A stretch of DNA of 64,000 bases, from positions 62,001-126,000 of the forward strand of contig MNCI01010471.1 in NCBI GenBank assembly GCA_015680685.1. The letters are read 5' to 3'. The notes beneath the pieces are model-generated. The model was not told where the DNA came from. It did not search any database and saw only the letters and a program-made list of their open reading frames with translations. Both the position numbers and the translations under genes were made by a program. The stretch is from Gnetum montanum (lineage: Eukaryota; Streptophyta; Gnetopsida; Gnetales; Gnetaceae). This document shows positions 11,526 to 23,922 of this stretch, piece after piece; the stretch's first letter is position 1, and each line of letters begins with the position of its first letter.

Positions 11526-14500
11526 ATGGCATCATCCCAACCAACTCAGCCATCCTTTCTAGTAGCGACCATGCCTGACAAACCCTATGCTTATGTAGGG
11601 ACCATCTCCTAGCCCCAAACAATTTAGACATCCCACATCATGCTTGTTTTTTCGACACCATTGATGTCAATTCAAGCCATGCATGCATGGCCTACGTTGG
11701 TCACTGCATTCATAGCATAGCCAATGCATCAACTGAATTACATGGCTTCACAACCAACAATCCAACCCTATGCCATGCAACCAACATAAGCCCAGTCAAC
11801 ACAACTGGCTAGCACATCTTCAAGCTTGTATCAGGAATTCCAACTAATCCAAAGTTGGATGGAGGAGATAAACTGACTCAAAGCTACCTCCTCTGAAACC
11901 ATCAAGGTGGTGCACTTCTACCAGGATGACCCAATAACTCCTATGGTCCCACCCCTAACTCTCCCAACAGGGGTCCCACTACCTCAACTCACCAAGTACA
12001 ATGGTCAAGGGGACCCCAATTTGCACTTGGTCGCATTCAAGTCTAAGTGCCTACTATTGCAAGCATGGCCACATGCCATCATGCACGTCTTTCCCTTGTC
12101 ACTAACTAGTAAAGCCCTAGACTAGTACTGTGCACTACCTAGGGCCTCAATCTCCTATTTGGAGGATCTTCTAAGCTAGTTTGTACATGCTTTAGGTACA
12201 ACTCATGTAGATTAAGCAAGACCCCTTAGAGACCATGCCCAAATTTATCCAACACTAGAGCACCTCATTACAAGAAATATGAGAGCCAATCACAGAGATG
12301 CACCTTTTGGCCATCTTCAAGGCTGTAGTTAACAACTTCATCAAATTAAAACTATACTACTTGGTCCCAAAGTCTCTCAACCAAGCCTTTGCCTAGATGA
12401 AGGTCGAAGAAGAGGCAACGCAAGCTAGCAACAACCTGACCTATGTGGCCTATCAAAATCAATACACAAGGAAGAAAAACACAACGGTGGCAATGATAGC
12501 CACAAAAGCAAACAACCATGGGCCGATGGCTAAGCAACCCAAAACCCTAACACACAAAGCTACCAACTCTAGTGCCTAGACAACCAACCCACCTACATTA
12601 ATAGGGGTAATAGCACAAGCTACTTCAAGGCCCAACTTTGAGAGCAAGGATTACTCAAAGTATACCCTGTTGCCATTGTAGCCCTCACAGCTTCTACAAC
12701 AACTACTAAAAGCTGGGCAAATCCAATATAAATGAGTGTTAAAGAATACCCACCAATGTCACAACTGATACTGCGAACTACTAAGGAATCCCACCTTAGC
12801 AGTACCAAACAAGCCCCTGATCCCACAACAAGTTAGGTTGGACCAGTTCTATCATTATCACAGGATGTCTAGTCACTGCACAGATGACTGTCAGGATTTG
12901 CAAGACAATCTACAAACAATGATAGAAAGGGGCCAACTGGTGCTCAACATGGCAAACTAGTCTGATGCAGATGATGATGCCCATGTCATCAACACCATCA
13001 ATGTGGGTGACAAGTCAACACAAGTGTAGTAGCCTTTTATGATCTGCATGTCCCCCAACAATGCAAAGGTTCTGTTAGCCTCCACAAGCAACAAGTCCCC
13101 CTTTGTTATCAAAGTGTGACCTCGAGCATCCACAACACTCTTTATAGTCAGGATCCCACAACATTCATCTACTATGACATTAACCTGGTAGTGCTCATCT
13201 GCTACGATGTTCAACTAGCATACCACAAAAACGACTACCAAACAACCCTTTGTCATTAAGATGCCATAATGTGATGGCTCGAAAATAATAATTTCCAAAC
13301 AAATATTTGTCATTGGGGTTCCACAATGAGCTGGACCCTCACCTACATGAAGCCCAACAATGGGAAATGTATTGGTTCATTCTTCTCCAAGGGCCGACCC
13401 TATCGAAAACATGGGTATACCCACTCAGTGGCAATGCAAGAGGCTGAACAAGCACCTCACAAATGAAATAGCTAGGAAACAATAAGACTAAAGAGTAGTT
13501 CATCCACCAAAGCTAGTCGCTATCCCTAAAACCCCTATGGCCAAAGCAAAGGCCACAACCAGAAAAGCACAACCACTTACTGAGGTATCCAAGTAGGTCA
13601 AGCAAACCAAGCCCAAGTCCCCTATGTGAGAGATCCATCTTTCGAGTCACATGAAGGAGGAAAAGGCCAACACAATGGCTAATTTCCAGGACTTTAGAGC
13701 TACACTAACCCAAGTGAAACAACTACTCAAGTATAAAAACACAACGCTAAGCTTATACAACCTAGTCATAACCTCATCTACTCACTGCCAAGCACTGGCC
13801 TAGATGTTGACCTTCATTCCTATTATGAAGGACATCCCTGTAGATGAGAAAACCATCTGTGCAGTGATCTTCCCTCCTACACCATAGTAATTAGGTTCAA
13901 CATCCCTAACCTTCCACAACGACATAGTCAAGGTTAATGCTAAATGAGAGGAAGTGACAATAGCTCCATTATCTATTAGCATACGCGTTGGGTAATGCAC
14001 CATCTGTAGGATGCATGTTGATGATGGTACAACAACCAACATAGTTCTATACACCATCATAGATAAGCTAGGCCTCACAGACAAGATCAGGCCAACCAAA
14101 ACTACGTGCTTAAAATCCTTCAATGGATCACGCTCACTATTACAGGCACAATCAACATCACCTTTGTGGTAGGGGAGTAGTTCCCAACCTCCATAGAATT
14201 CACCATTATAGCAAAGATGCCAGGCTTCAACCTGATCCTAGGTAGGCCTTGGCTAGCTCAACTATGGGTCGTCTCCTCTCCCATCCATCAAGACATCCAC
14301 CTTTCATACAAAGGTGGTCAAGTTATCATCCATGGTGATAATGCCTCCCCTCTGGCTATCCACAACATAAACATGGGACAAGTGTTAGAGGTGGAGTTTC
14401 CTGGTGATACGCCTGTGACAAACAACATAATGCATAAGGCTAACACACCCAAACAAGTAATTGAAGCCAACAACCTCCTAAAGAATCCTAAGCCTTGTGT

Positions 14501-14666
14501 GCCTACTAATCCACACCCAATTAGGAAGCAACTACATGACCAAGGTATGCCCTTGGCCCGAAATGCCCTAGGTGCCTACCTATCCCTTGCCTTCAAGTGT
14601 CATGCATTTTTAGTTTTCTCTCGCATTGCATTTGTTCATGAACTTACATTCAACTTGCTTGCTTAG
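11526..14666 (+). pseudogene. gag-pro: Gag-protease polyprotein of a Tat-type Ty3/gypsy element, decayed
   Basis: The ATG at 11526 opens a polar, Gln/Pro-rich N-terminus. The capsid-like retrotransposon Gag domain lies around 11960-12250 (KYNGQGDPNLHLVAFKSK, then FPLSLTSKALD and a YCALP...SYLEDLL block). A zinc-binding-like segment at about 12840-12960 reads FYHYHRMSSHCTDDCQDLQD, the form usual before the protease in Tat elements. The aspartic protease follows at about 14015-14290, with VDDGTTTNIVL as the catalytic D-G block, LGLTDKIRPT and finally FNLILGRPWLAQL, the flap/GRPWL signature. The last open frame ends at 14666. Stops recur roughly every 50-150 codons, many where Gln fits (TAG/TAA). 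Pol is missing downstream: the sequence passes through an intron-like spacer straight to the sequence normally found after pol. Confidence 0.85.
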
Positions 14667-15215
14667 TTTACACATCATTTCACTTTGTTTACGCATTTAC
14701 TTTCTTTGTTTATGCATTCATCTACTTAGCTTATGCATCACATTCATCCACTTAGCTTATGCATTACATTTAATAAAACATCAAAAAAACCATAAAAATC
14801 ACAAAAAAACTAAAACTACAAAAACATCACTATGGCCTACCATGGCCTTAAATTGACAACGTATGGCCTAGAATGACCCTAAAACTATCACCCCTTTGCA
14901 ACAACCCACCATGGCCTAAAATGGCCTTAAACTAACCATACACATATCCTAGAATGGCCCAAAACTAGCAACTCGCAACTTCAAATGGCCTTAAACTAGC
15001 ACCTACAACCCAAAATGGCCTTAAACTAGCCATACACATGGCCTAAAATGGCCCAAAACTAGCAACTAGGGGCCCAAAATGGCCTTAAACTACTATTTCA
15101 GGCCAGAATGGCCTAAAACTATCACTTTTCTCATTACTTTCCTTTCATCTGTGCATTAACTTCATTCAAATAGGTGCCACTTGATATTGTTTTTCTAGTT
15201 GATTTTTTTTGTAGG
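14667..15215 (+). repeat. Intron-like spacer with TGGCCTTAAACTAGC minisatellite
   Basis: After gag-pro come T-rich TTATGCAT repeats (14690-14770) and then, at 14825-15120, about nine degenerate units of TGGCCTAAAATGGCCTTAAACTAGC with 25-45 bp spacing. The block ends in TTGATTTTTTTTGTAG at 15215, a good splice acceptor. It matches the end of the spacer at 5500-5709 that precedes an actual pol. Tandem repeats in non-coding parts of Tat elements are well documented. Confidence 0.6.
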
Positions 15216-15300
15216 ATCTTGCAAGCACACAGCATGACTATGTATGTAGCATCGTACCTCACTGAAGCAAGGTAAGCATTTGTCCACCATGTGCTAAAAT
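15216..15300 (+). other. Scar of the pol deletion
   Basis: Directly after the acceptor, GCATGACTATGTATGTAGCATCGTACCTC-like sequence resembles the last codons and 3' flank of the intact-length pol at 9185-9240 (GCATGTAGCACTGCATCTC). About 3.4 kb of pol is therefore absent, leaving the gag-pro end, the intron acceptor and the pol terminus almost abutting. Confidence 0.5.
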
Positions 15301-15550
15301 TAGCATAGTAGTATGCTATGACTATAAACTAGCATAGCTCATCCTTGGGTCATGACATTAAACTAGCATAACAATTCCACTATGACACTAAACTGGACTC
15401 AGTAGTCTACTAGGACTATAAACTAGCACAGCATACTTTCCTAAGACCTTAAACTGGGTTCACAATCTGATGGGACCTTAAACTAACAAAGCATATGGTC
15501 TGTCAACACCTTCAACTAGGCTCACAGTCTGCTAGGACCTTAAACTAGCA
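15301..15550 (+). repeat. CTATGACTATAAACTAGCA tandem repeat, copy A
   Basis: Roughly seven degenerate units of 30-40 bp containing GACTATAAACTAGCA or GACCTTAAACTGG. A second block of the same repeat lies at 18580-18880. The position, 3' of the pol scar, fits the hypervariable 3' UTR repeats known from Tat elements. Confidence 0.65.
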
Positions 15551-16703
15551 TTTTGTTGATCTTTTGGAGCACTTGCCACTAGCATTACCTTTGGAGCACT
15601 TGTAGCATCATCGCCTCAGCACTTTCACTGGCTTCCTAAGCATTTGCAACTGGTTTAGCCTTTGATGCATTTGCAACATCTTTGCATTTGGCATTTGATT
15701 TGCATTTTATGATCTATGATTTTCTTGTCTTCTCAGAGCTATGTTTTCATGACAAATCCCCAAAGGTAGTCATGCAAAAATGCCTCTCGTCGCAGTGGCA
15801 AGTCACCACATCGCTTTGATGTGCATGATTGGACTAGCTAAACCACTCAACAATGCACATTCCCCTCATCCTACTCTAGCCTATGCATATCCATCTTGCA
15901 TCCTACTACCCCCTTACATTCTCCACATTCCCCTACATGTAAACTCCCTCTAATGCATATCCACTGTGAAAGCACATAGCACTTTCTCTTCACATCCAAC
16001 GGTAGAACCTAAGGTGGATGTAACATAACTAGTCCCATGGGGAGCCTCTGTTGGCTGGTCAAAGTTCAAGCAAATGTAATGCAACTCGTCCTGGGGAGAA
16101 AACACCTATCCTATAGATTTGACATGGCTGCATCAAAGCAAAGCCCATTAGGTGGCATGTAGTCCACTTGATGGCCAACACCTTGCAGCTAACATCTAGC
16201 AATGTGTAGGACCAAATGTAGGTTTTCCCTGCAATAAAAAAGCAAAAGCAAAGTAAAAAACCAAGAAAAAAGAAAAAAAATAAAAGAATAAAGTAAGAAC
16301 TAGAAGACACACATCCCCAAGCAATCTATAAGCATGCTATAATTTCACAACTAGTTTAGCCTTGAATCTCCACCTTGACTCTCTCATGAGCACTCCGATG
16401 AGAGGTCAATGTTTTAGGAGCAAGCCCACCATGCCATGGTCACCATTAACTATGCTAACTCTACATCTACATCATGGTACATTGTTTGCATTTCATCTCC
16501 CTTAATTGCCTTTCATCTCCTGAGCACATTGCTTACACCATTTGCCTTAGCATCTGCCTATCCAAAGCACTCTTGAGCATGGTGGAACAACACCCAATTA
16601 GGTACCAACAAGTGATGTTGCTGCCACACCTACTATGGTGTTTTGCAATTCTTTGTTAATGTCCCTCAAGCCACTCCTCTAGAAATCAAGAAAGATGTGC
16701 CAA
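15551..16703 (+). other. Conserved non-coding spacer, copy A
   Basis: Homologous in order to 18890-20221. Shared landmarks are CATGATTGGACTAGCT, GGGGAGCCT.TGTTGG, GAGAAAACACCTATCC and GAGCACTCTGATGAGA-type blocks. No coding potential is recognised. The right end (AAGAAAGATGTGCCAA) is purine-rich and may be a polypurine tract. Confidence 0.45.
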
Positions 16704-18575
16704 TGAAACACCATAAAATTTTGGACTACTGCTTCTCAACTACAAGTTTGGCTAAGTGTCAGAATGATGGCACTTTTTGCAAATTTTTCTAAGTGTTGAG
16801 ACTACGCTTTCCACTATCGGGACTATGCTCTAGAGCATAGTCAATGTAGTCAACAAACAAATGCTAGTTTTACAAGATTTTTTCTAAGTTTCAGAATAAT
16901 GACACTTACGATAGAATTTTTCTAAGCACTAAGACTATGCTCTCCACTGCTAGGACTATGCTCTAGAGCGTAGTTAGCATATTCAGCATGAAAACACCAG
17001 TTTTAACCATTTTTTTCTAACTATGCTCAAGTGTAGATAGTTTGGAACCTTAGTTTTTGCCAGATTTTTCTAAGTGCCAAGACTACACTCTCCACTTTCA
17101 GGACTACACTCTAGAGCGTAGTTAGTGTAGTCAGCACTAAAGCACAGTTTTTGCAAAAAATTTCTAACTATTAGGACTACGCTCTTGACTATGCTCTAGA
17201 GTGTAGTTAGCGTAGTTAACTCGAAAGCCAGATTTGTAGGAATTTCTCTAATTGTTGAGACTACACTCACCCCCAGTTGGAAGTGTAGTTAGTCTCCCCT
17301 GGATCATAGTCAACACTTGGCCACATTTTGCTAGTTTTTGCTAGATTTTTTCTAAGTTTGGGACTATGCTCTTCCCTAGTGTGGAGTGTAGTTAAGCATA
17401 GATGGCCAAAACAACCTCCAAAGGCCTTCACAATGCAGCACTGGCATTTGCATCAGCTCTAACACACCTCCAACAATAGCATTTATCTTTTTTACATCCT
17501 CCTTTTCCCCAAAATTGTAACTACGCTCTACACCACTTCCCATAGTGGACAGCGTAGTCTCCAAAAGTTGCATTTTTGGCATTTTTTAGCATTTTCTTAG
17601 GTACATTATGGTCTTCTCAACACTTGCACATGTAGTTGGCAACATAGTCATAGTCTCATAGCCTCATAGACTTCATCAGAGCACAACACAGTTTAACACC
17701 ACTTGCTTCAATAGAGAGCATAGTTGGGGTACAACATAGTCCCAACTACCCCACTACCACATGGCAATCTCTCCACATTCTGAGCTAACCCTAGCCTTAT
17801 AAATACCCCAACATCCTATGTTTTAGGGGTTGGCAAATCTCAAATGTAGTTGGCATTTTTGCATTCTTAGCATTTGGCACTTGGCATTTTGGGTGAACAA
17901 GATCCAAAGGCACTGGCAAAGAGGAAGAGTTGCGCACCACTATCCACCAAAAACCTATTGTAGCCCTACAAGACACCACAACCTATAATACATCATGACA
18001 GCTAACCCAATAGGCACGAACACCATGGTGAGTGCTAGGCTTCATGGTCAAACACCACCAAGACTGTGACTATGCACTCCACTATGCCTGTTGTACACCA
18101 TGTACCTTCTAAACCCCTTTTGGAACTAACTATGCTCAACCCTATTTGGGGAAATGTTTTGTTTCTCTCTCTTGCATTTTTCACATTTTCTTTGCATATT
18201 TTGCATTTTTAACATAGGGTCACATTACAACTATGCTTAAGCATTAGTCTCCATAGGTTGGCACCCTCATTTTGGCCAAAACCCTTGACTACAATTACCC
18301 CCATTTCATGACTACGCTATACACTTAACACCGCAAAATATCACTTAAACACTTAGCACCATTTCACGTCATTTGCATTTGCATTTCGACTAACCATGCC
18401 ACCCCTGGTTGCATCCAACACCCTAGCTGCAACCAGAAAAGTCGCTATTCGATTGACAAGACCATTCAAGACACTCCACCTCCATTTCCAGTAGGCCCTC
18501 GCACAAGGACAAGGTAAGGTTGTGTGTTCATTGATCCCTTGATGATTCCAGCCATCAACATTTTTGACCATTATA
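16704..18575 (+). promoter_or_regulatory. Palindrome-array/TATA module, copy 2
   Basis: Same layout as copy 1. The perfect 22-bp palindrome with arms GACTATGCTCT and its reverse complement lies at 16821-16842, with further imperfect palindromes to about 17400. TATAAATA is at 17798-17805. CATTTCGACTAACC then leads to ATG at 18397, which opens a short accessory N-terminus (MPPLVASNTLAATRKVAIRL) ending in a stop after about 32 codons. Homology to the other modules ends at ACATTTTTGACCATTATAA. Confidence 0.6.
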
Positions 18576-18579
18576 ACTA

Positions 18580-18880
18580 TAAACTAGCACAACAAGTCCA
18601 CTATGACTATAAATTGGCACAACAAGTTTGCTATCACTATAAACTGGAATAGTGAATCCACTATGACTATAAACTAGCACCATTCATCTACTATGATGTT
18701 AAACTAGCAAAGCATTCGTCCACCATGATGTTAAACCGGTACAACATTCATCCTTGGGTTATGACATTAAACTAACACAACAGCATTTGTCTACTATGAT
18801 GTTAAACTGGCACACATCAGTCTGCTAGGACTATAAACAAGCACATCATAGTCTACCAAGACCTTAAACTAGATTCACCA
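18580..18880 (+). repeat. CTATGACTATAAACTAGCA tandem repeat, copy B
   Basis: Eight to nine degenerate units of about 32 bp of the form CTATGACTATAAACTAGCACAAC. Together with the following spacer and module it repeats the order seen at 15301-18575, so the whole 3.5-kb block is an old tandem duplication. Confidence 0.65.
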
Positions 18881-20221
18881 TCAATCACGCATAGTTCCAT
18901 GAGCAAGCTAACAAGAATAATTTCAACTCCTCCCCACCTTCCCCCTCCCCCCACTTTTCTACACCATGTAGGTAGGGATACTATAGTCCCATAATGGAGA
19001 ACTGGCCATCAGTTCAACCTTTGAATCACTTGCAACATTATGGTCCCCCACCATTTTGCTGATTTCTTAGACTCTTGCCATTCCTCAACCTTGGGAGCAC
19101 TTGTAACATCATGACCCCTACCATTTTGCTGAATTTTTGAGCTCCTATCATTGGTGTGGGCTCTCGACCACTTGCAGCATTATTGCCTCCCATAATTTTT
19201 CTAGCTTTTTAAGCACTTACCACTAGTTTAGCCTTTGGAGCACTAGAAGCATTTTCAACACTTAACACTTTATTTGCATTTTTTTTTGTGTGTTTTTCTT
19301 CTCTTCTCTGAGTTGTGTTTGCAGGATAAAGCTTAGGGACATCGTGTAGAGATGCATCTCATCACAACAGCAAGTCACCACATTCCTTTGATGTGCATGA
19401 TTGGACTAGCTGAGCCTCTCAAGAGTGCATGTCCCTATTACCTGGTTATAGCCTACCTACACATATCCCTACACTCTGATACCCTTGCATTCCCTTGCAT
19501 AATTAAAACTACAAATCCCTCTTCTGCATACGTGTTGTGACCACATGGCATCCTCTATGAGTCAAATCGTAAAACCCAAGATGAACATAACATAAGTTGT
19601 CCTGTGGGGAGCCTTTGTTGGTTAGTCAAAGCCCAAGCAAATGTAACACAAGTCATCCTAGGGAGAAAACACCTATCCCATAGATGTGATGTAGTTTCAC
19701 AAGCATCAAAGTAAAGCCCATCAAGTGGCATGCAATCTAGTTGATGGAAAGCATCCTACAGTTAGCAATTAGCATTGTGCAAAATCCAAAGAAGGTTCAC
19801 CCTATAGAAAAGCAAAAGCAAGCAAAAAGGAAAAAAGCTTATCCCCAAGCAAACCAGTAGAGCTCCAATTTTGCAGTCAATCAGGCTCTAAATCCACCTT
19901 GACTTTTTCATGAGCACTCTGATGAGATTTCAACATTTCCAAAGGCAAGCCACCCTGGTGCCATGGTTACCATCAGTCATGGTGACCTTGCATCCTGCAT
20001 CTTAACACCCTATTTACATTTCATTTCCCCTTTTACCCCTAACACATTACCTACACCTGTCCCCCTAGCATACCCCTATCCATAGCACTCTTGAGCGTAG
20101 TGAAGTGACATTCGGCCATGCATGGACAAGCAATGTTGGTGTTGAGCTAACTATGGTGTTTTACAATTCTTTATCAATGTCTCTTAGGCCTCTCCTCCAA
20201 ACATCAACAAAGAGGGGCCAA
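18881..20221 (+). other. Conserved non-coding spacer, copy B
   Basis: Counterpart of 15551-16703. The right end AACAAAGAGGGGCCAA directly before TGAAACACC is purine-rich and resembles a polypurine tract. No gene is seen. Confidence 0.45.
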
Positions 20222-22010
20222 TGAAACACCACCAAATTTGGTTTGCCACATGTCAACTGCAAATTTTTCTAAGTATCAAACACAAGGCAAACCTTTCCTA
20301 AGTGTTGGGACTACACTCTCCACTACACCAGAGTGTAGTCAACCCAGTGGAGAGCATAGTCAATTTCAAAGACTAATTTTCTACAATTTTGCTTAAGTAT
20401 CAACATGAAGCAAGAAGCTACAAATTTTTCTAAGTGTTGGGACTATGCTCTCCACTACACCAAAGCATAGTCAGCTCAACAGAGAGCATAGTCAATACCA
20501 AAGGCCAGTTTTGTGAATTTTTCAAAGTATTAAGCCAGCAACTAAAGAATGTGGTGGGCATGGAAGAAATAGTTTGGCAGAGACTATTCTCTCCACTACA
20601 CTGGAGCATAGTTAAGTGGAGTTAGCATTGAAGAAATAGTTTGGCAAACTTTTCTAAGTGTTAAGACTACACTCTCCACTACCTAAGAGTGTAGTCAAGC
20701 GTAGACAACATCAAGGCATGGTTTTTTATAATTTTTTCTAACTGTTGAGACTATGCTCTCCACTGCCCTGGATCGTAGTCAACTAAAAGCCAAATTTTTG
20801 CACAATTTCTTGTAAGTGTTGTGACTATGCTTGACCCCAACTGGGAGCATAGTCAACCTTCCCTACAGCGTAGTCAACACATTGCCACTTTTTTACAAAA
20901 TTTTTCAAAGTGTTGAACTACGCTCTTCCCTAGCCAGAGCGGAGTCAAGTGTAGACATTTAGAATAGCCTCCAAAGGCCTCCACAATGTAGCAACGGCAT
21001 TCACACTAGCTCCAACACACCTTCAGCAAGCAATATGCATCTTTTTTGCATCCCCCTTTGTCCCAAAATTGTAATTATGCTCGACACCACTCGAGACAGT
21101 GGATAGAATAGTCTCCAAATTTGCATTTTTTGCATTTTTGTTAGGTACATTGTGGCCTTTTCAGCACAAAAACATGCAGTTGGTAGTGTAGTCATAGTCT
21201 GGTAGTTTCACAGAGTCCATTGGAGCACACTAGAGCATAACACCATTTTCTTCAATGGAGAGCATAGTTGGGTGCAGTGTAGTTCCAACTATCCCATTAC
21301 CACATGGCAACTAATTTGCATTTCATAGGAAACCTAGCCCTATAAATACCCTATCTCTCTACATTTTAGAGGTTGGAAAATATGAAGCAAGCTTGGCATT
21401 TTTTTGCATTTTGGTTGGCATCTCTGGCATTTGGCACTTTGGCATCTCAACAAGGTGAGGCATTCGCACACCACCGTAGACACTGCATACCACCACAGTC
21501 CACTACACATCGTGGTGGCCAACCTAATAGGCACAAACACCATGGAAAAACATCCATTTTCATATCCAAACAACTGAAGAATATGACTACATTATCCATT
21601 GCACCTACTGTACACCACATACCTTCACTCCTTCTAAGGTTAACTACACTCAACCCTATTTGGGGTGGTGCTGCTTTCTCTCTCTCTTCCCCTATGCATT
21701 TTTAGCATTTTTATTTCTATGTTGGCATTTTACTTGCATTTTTTACTATTTTTACATGTAACTATGCGTTGACATCTCCATTTTTGGTGGAAACCCTTAA
21801 CTACGCTCACTCCTATTGACACCATCCACACCGCGCAAACACTCAGCACCGTTTCGCATTACATTCTGTAAGTCCCCATTCAATCAAAAAAACCATTTTG
21901 GGCACCTCGTCTCCACCTCTAGTAGGCTCTCACATGGACTTGAGGTCAAAGCTATGCACCCACAAACCTCTCAATGTTTCCATTCTAGCCACTGATGTTT
22001 TTGATCGCTA
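20222..22010 (+). promoter_or_regulatory. Palindrome-array/TATA module, copy 3, joined to accessory ORF
   Basis: The array units here are stem-loop like rather than continuous palindromes: GACTACACTCT, a 10-bp loop, then AGAGTGTAGTC near 20310-20345, and similar at 20440, 20590, 20670 and 20750. TATAAATA is at 21341-21348. The end of the module is coding-like (VSILATDVFDRYKIL) and runs on into the accessory reading frame at 22011, which links module and accessory gene directly. Confidence 0.6.
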
Positions 22011-22674
22011 CAAGATCCTCCAATAACTCCAACAAGGATGTGAATTATGGTAGCCCATCATTGATGGAATTGATTAATAAAATAAATTAAAAATTTTCTT
22101 GAAGGAGTTGCAGATAGAGGAGATGACCGAATACATGGAGCTTACCAATCTTCAATATGCAAACTTGGCTATGTTGACTACCAAACAAACACAGTCAGAA
22201 CTAGAAAAGTAGGTGGCCAGCTCATTCTTGTTGTATGAGGCTAAGTTCAAGCACCACAGGGACACCAAGCAAAATCTTGCAGTGACAAATGTAGAACTTA
22301 AGATTCTCAAGCGTAAATATATTGATTAAAGATCCACTGCTAAGAGCATGGCCAAAAGAATGAATGACTACTAGGAGCTGCAAAATGCAATCAGGGCATT
22401 CGATGTCAAACGCAAACAATTCGCTGCCTACTTCATCAATGTCAAGGAGCTATTCCTAGTAATGCCTTGTCCATGGGATATCCCCATTCCAACCCACATT
22501 AGCAATGCTGCATGGACTATGAATGATCCCCAAAGCAAGGAGGAGAAGATGAGGGCATTACTACATGTCTTTCACCTTCCATTAAAGGTAGTAGCTGTAG
22601 CAAGACAACCACAACCACAACCTCCTCAACCATTGCATGCATTCAAACCTAGTGAAGGTCCTTCAAAACCTTAA
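22011..22674 (+). pseudogene. Accessory protein gene, C-terminal coiled-coil part, internally deleted
   Basis: The frame shows a helical, charged segment (MTEYMELTNLQYANLAMLTT, then EAKFKHHRDTKQNLAVTNV) followed by QFAAYFINVKELFLVMPCPWDIPIP and a Pro/Gln-rich tail, with the stop at 22672-22674. It aligns with the C-termini of the accessory genes at 28359-31148 (MELANLRYASLTMLAVG) and 42795-45039 (LPCPWDVPT, then AWTLHDP), so these are one family. The globular N-terminal domain is missing: the module end VFDRYKIL is fused directly to the coiled coil. At least six in-frame stops occur upstream of the last 70 codons. A 3' LTR follows 250 bp downstream, so the gene is the last in its element. Function unknown. 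Confidence 0.7.
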
Positions 22675-22923
22675 AAACCTCCACCGCTTGGGACTGTTTG
22701 ATCTTCTCAACCATCTTCATGCCATCAGAGGATGTGTTGTCTAGTTTGAGTAGTCATATTATCGTGTTCAATTTTGTGTCATGAACACCACAAATTTTGT
22801 AATCATGTCGATCTATACAGCTAGGCACTCAATTTTTTTATGTTAAGTGCCAATTAATAATCTCATACCTTCCTAATTTTTTCAAGGAACTTCAGGATGA
22901 TTTTTCATCCTTTCATATAGGTA

Positions 22924-23780
22924 TGATGAAATGTCAAAGCATCACATTAATAGGCCCCCATAGATGTGGCCTCATCGACGGGCCCTCATCAACGTGGCCC
23001 CATCAACATAGCTCCATAATACAGTCTATAAATACGACACTTCCAATGTGTAAAAGGGGAATATTTTCAATAGTTTAGCGAAGTTGTTGTAGTTTGTTCA
23101 TTTAAGAGTTGGAATATTTTCTAAGTGCCGATAGAAGAAGCTAGAAATTGTATGGATCTTTATTCGAGCACTGATATACCTGAGCATAACAGTGTGAATG
23201 GCAATAAAGATGATCCTTTTGATCAAACCTTGCAACACTTCAAATAAATTAATGATTTATTTTTGCATTTACCATTTTTAATAATTATGCAATTAATTAA
23301 GATAAGTAAGAATTTAATTAATAATCTAATTAAGATAAATAAATTAAACACATAAGTACAACCGCTTCAAACATAACATACAACCCTTGGTAATCCTAGC
23401 AATGCTTAATGCTTAGTAACCCAACAATGTTGTATGCATTTAAGATGTGTACAAAAAGTGGGACTAGATGCTTATTGTAGGATAGTTAGTTATTAATTAG
23501 TAATTAGATTAGTTAATTTGGTTAATAAATTGAGTTTTAACTTATTATAAATCGTAGATGAATAACATATAAAATAATAAAAAAATCTTGTGCCTTGATT
23601 ACCCTTAACCATACAACTAAGCTTCACAAGTGTAGTTGGGAAGACAATGATCATCACAATTAGATTTCACTTCCTAGAACCAATGTACTTGGGAAGTTAA
23701 GATCTATAAAATTTGACCGGATTACGCGTCAACACTGGTAATTCATATGGTTAGGTGTAGGATATATTTTCCGCTCATCA
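22924..23780 (+). repeat. 3' LTR, plus orientation, of the element carrying the 22011 accessory ORF
   Basis: Starts TGATGAAATGTC after CATATAGGTA and ends CCGCTCATCA, giving the TGATGA...CTCATCA termini seen in the other LTRs here and a matching length (857 bp). An array of TCATCGACGGGCCC-like motifs (22970-23010) precedes TATAAATA at 23027-23034. TTTATTCGAGCA and AATAAAGATGAT resemble the corresponding part of the LTR at 45250-46122. No upstream partner LTR of this family was found on the plus strand. Confidence 0.75.
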
Positions 23781-23922
23781 CAAATGAAATAAAATGGAAT
23801 TTTCTTAGAGACAAGAAATGAGAGATATGCAGATAGAAGAAGAATGCAAATTATAAAAAAATTGTAGAAAATAAAATGTACTCTTAAATTTTTTCTATCA
23901 ATGATAACAATGAATTAGCTAC

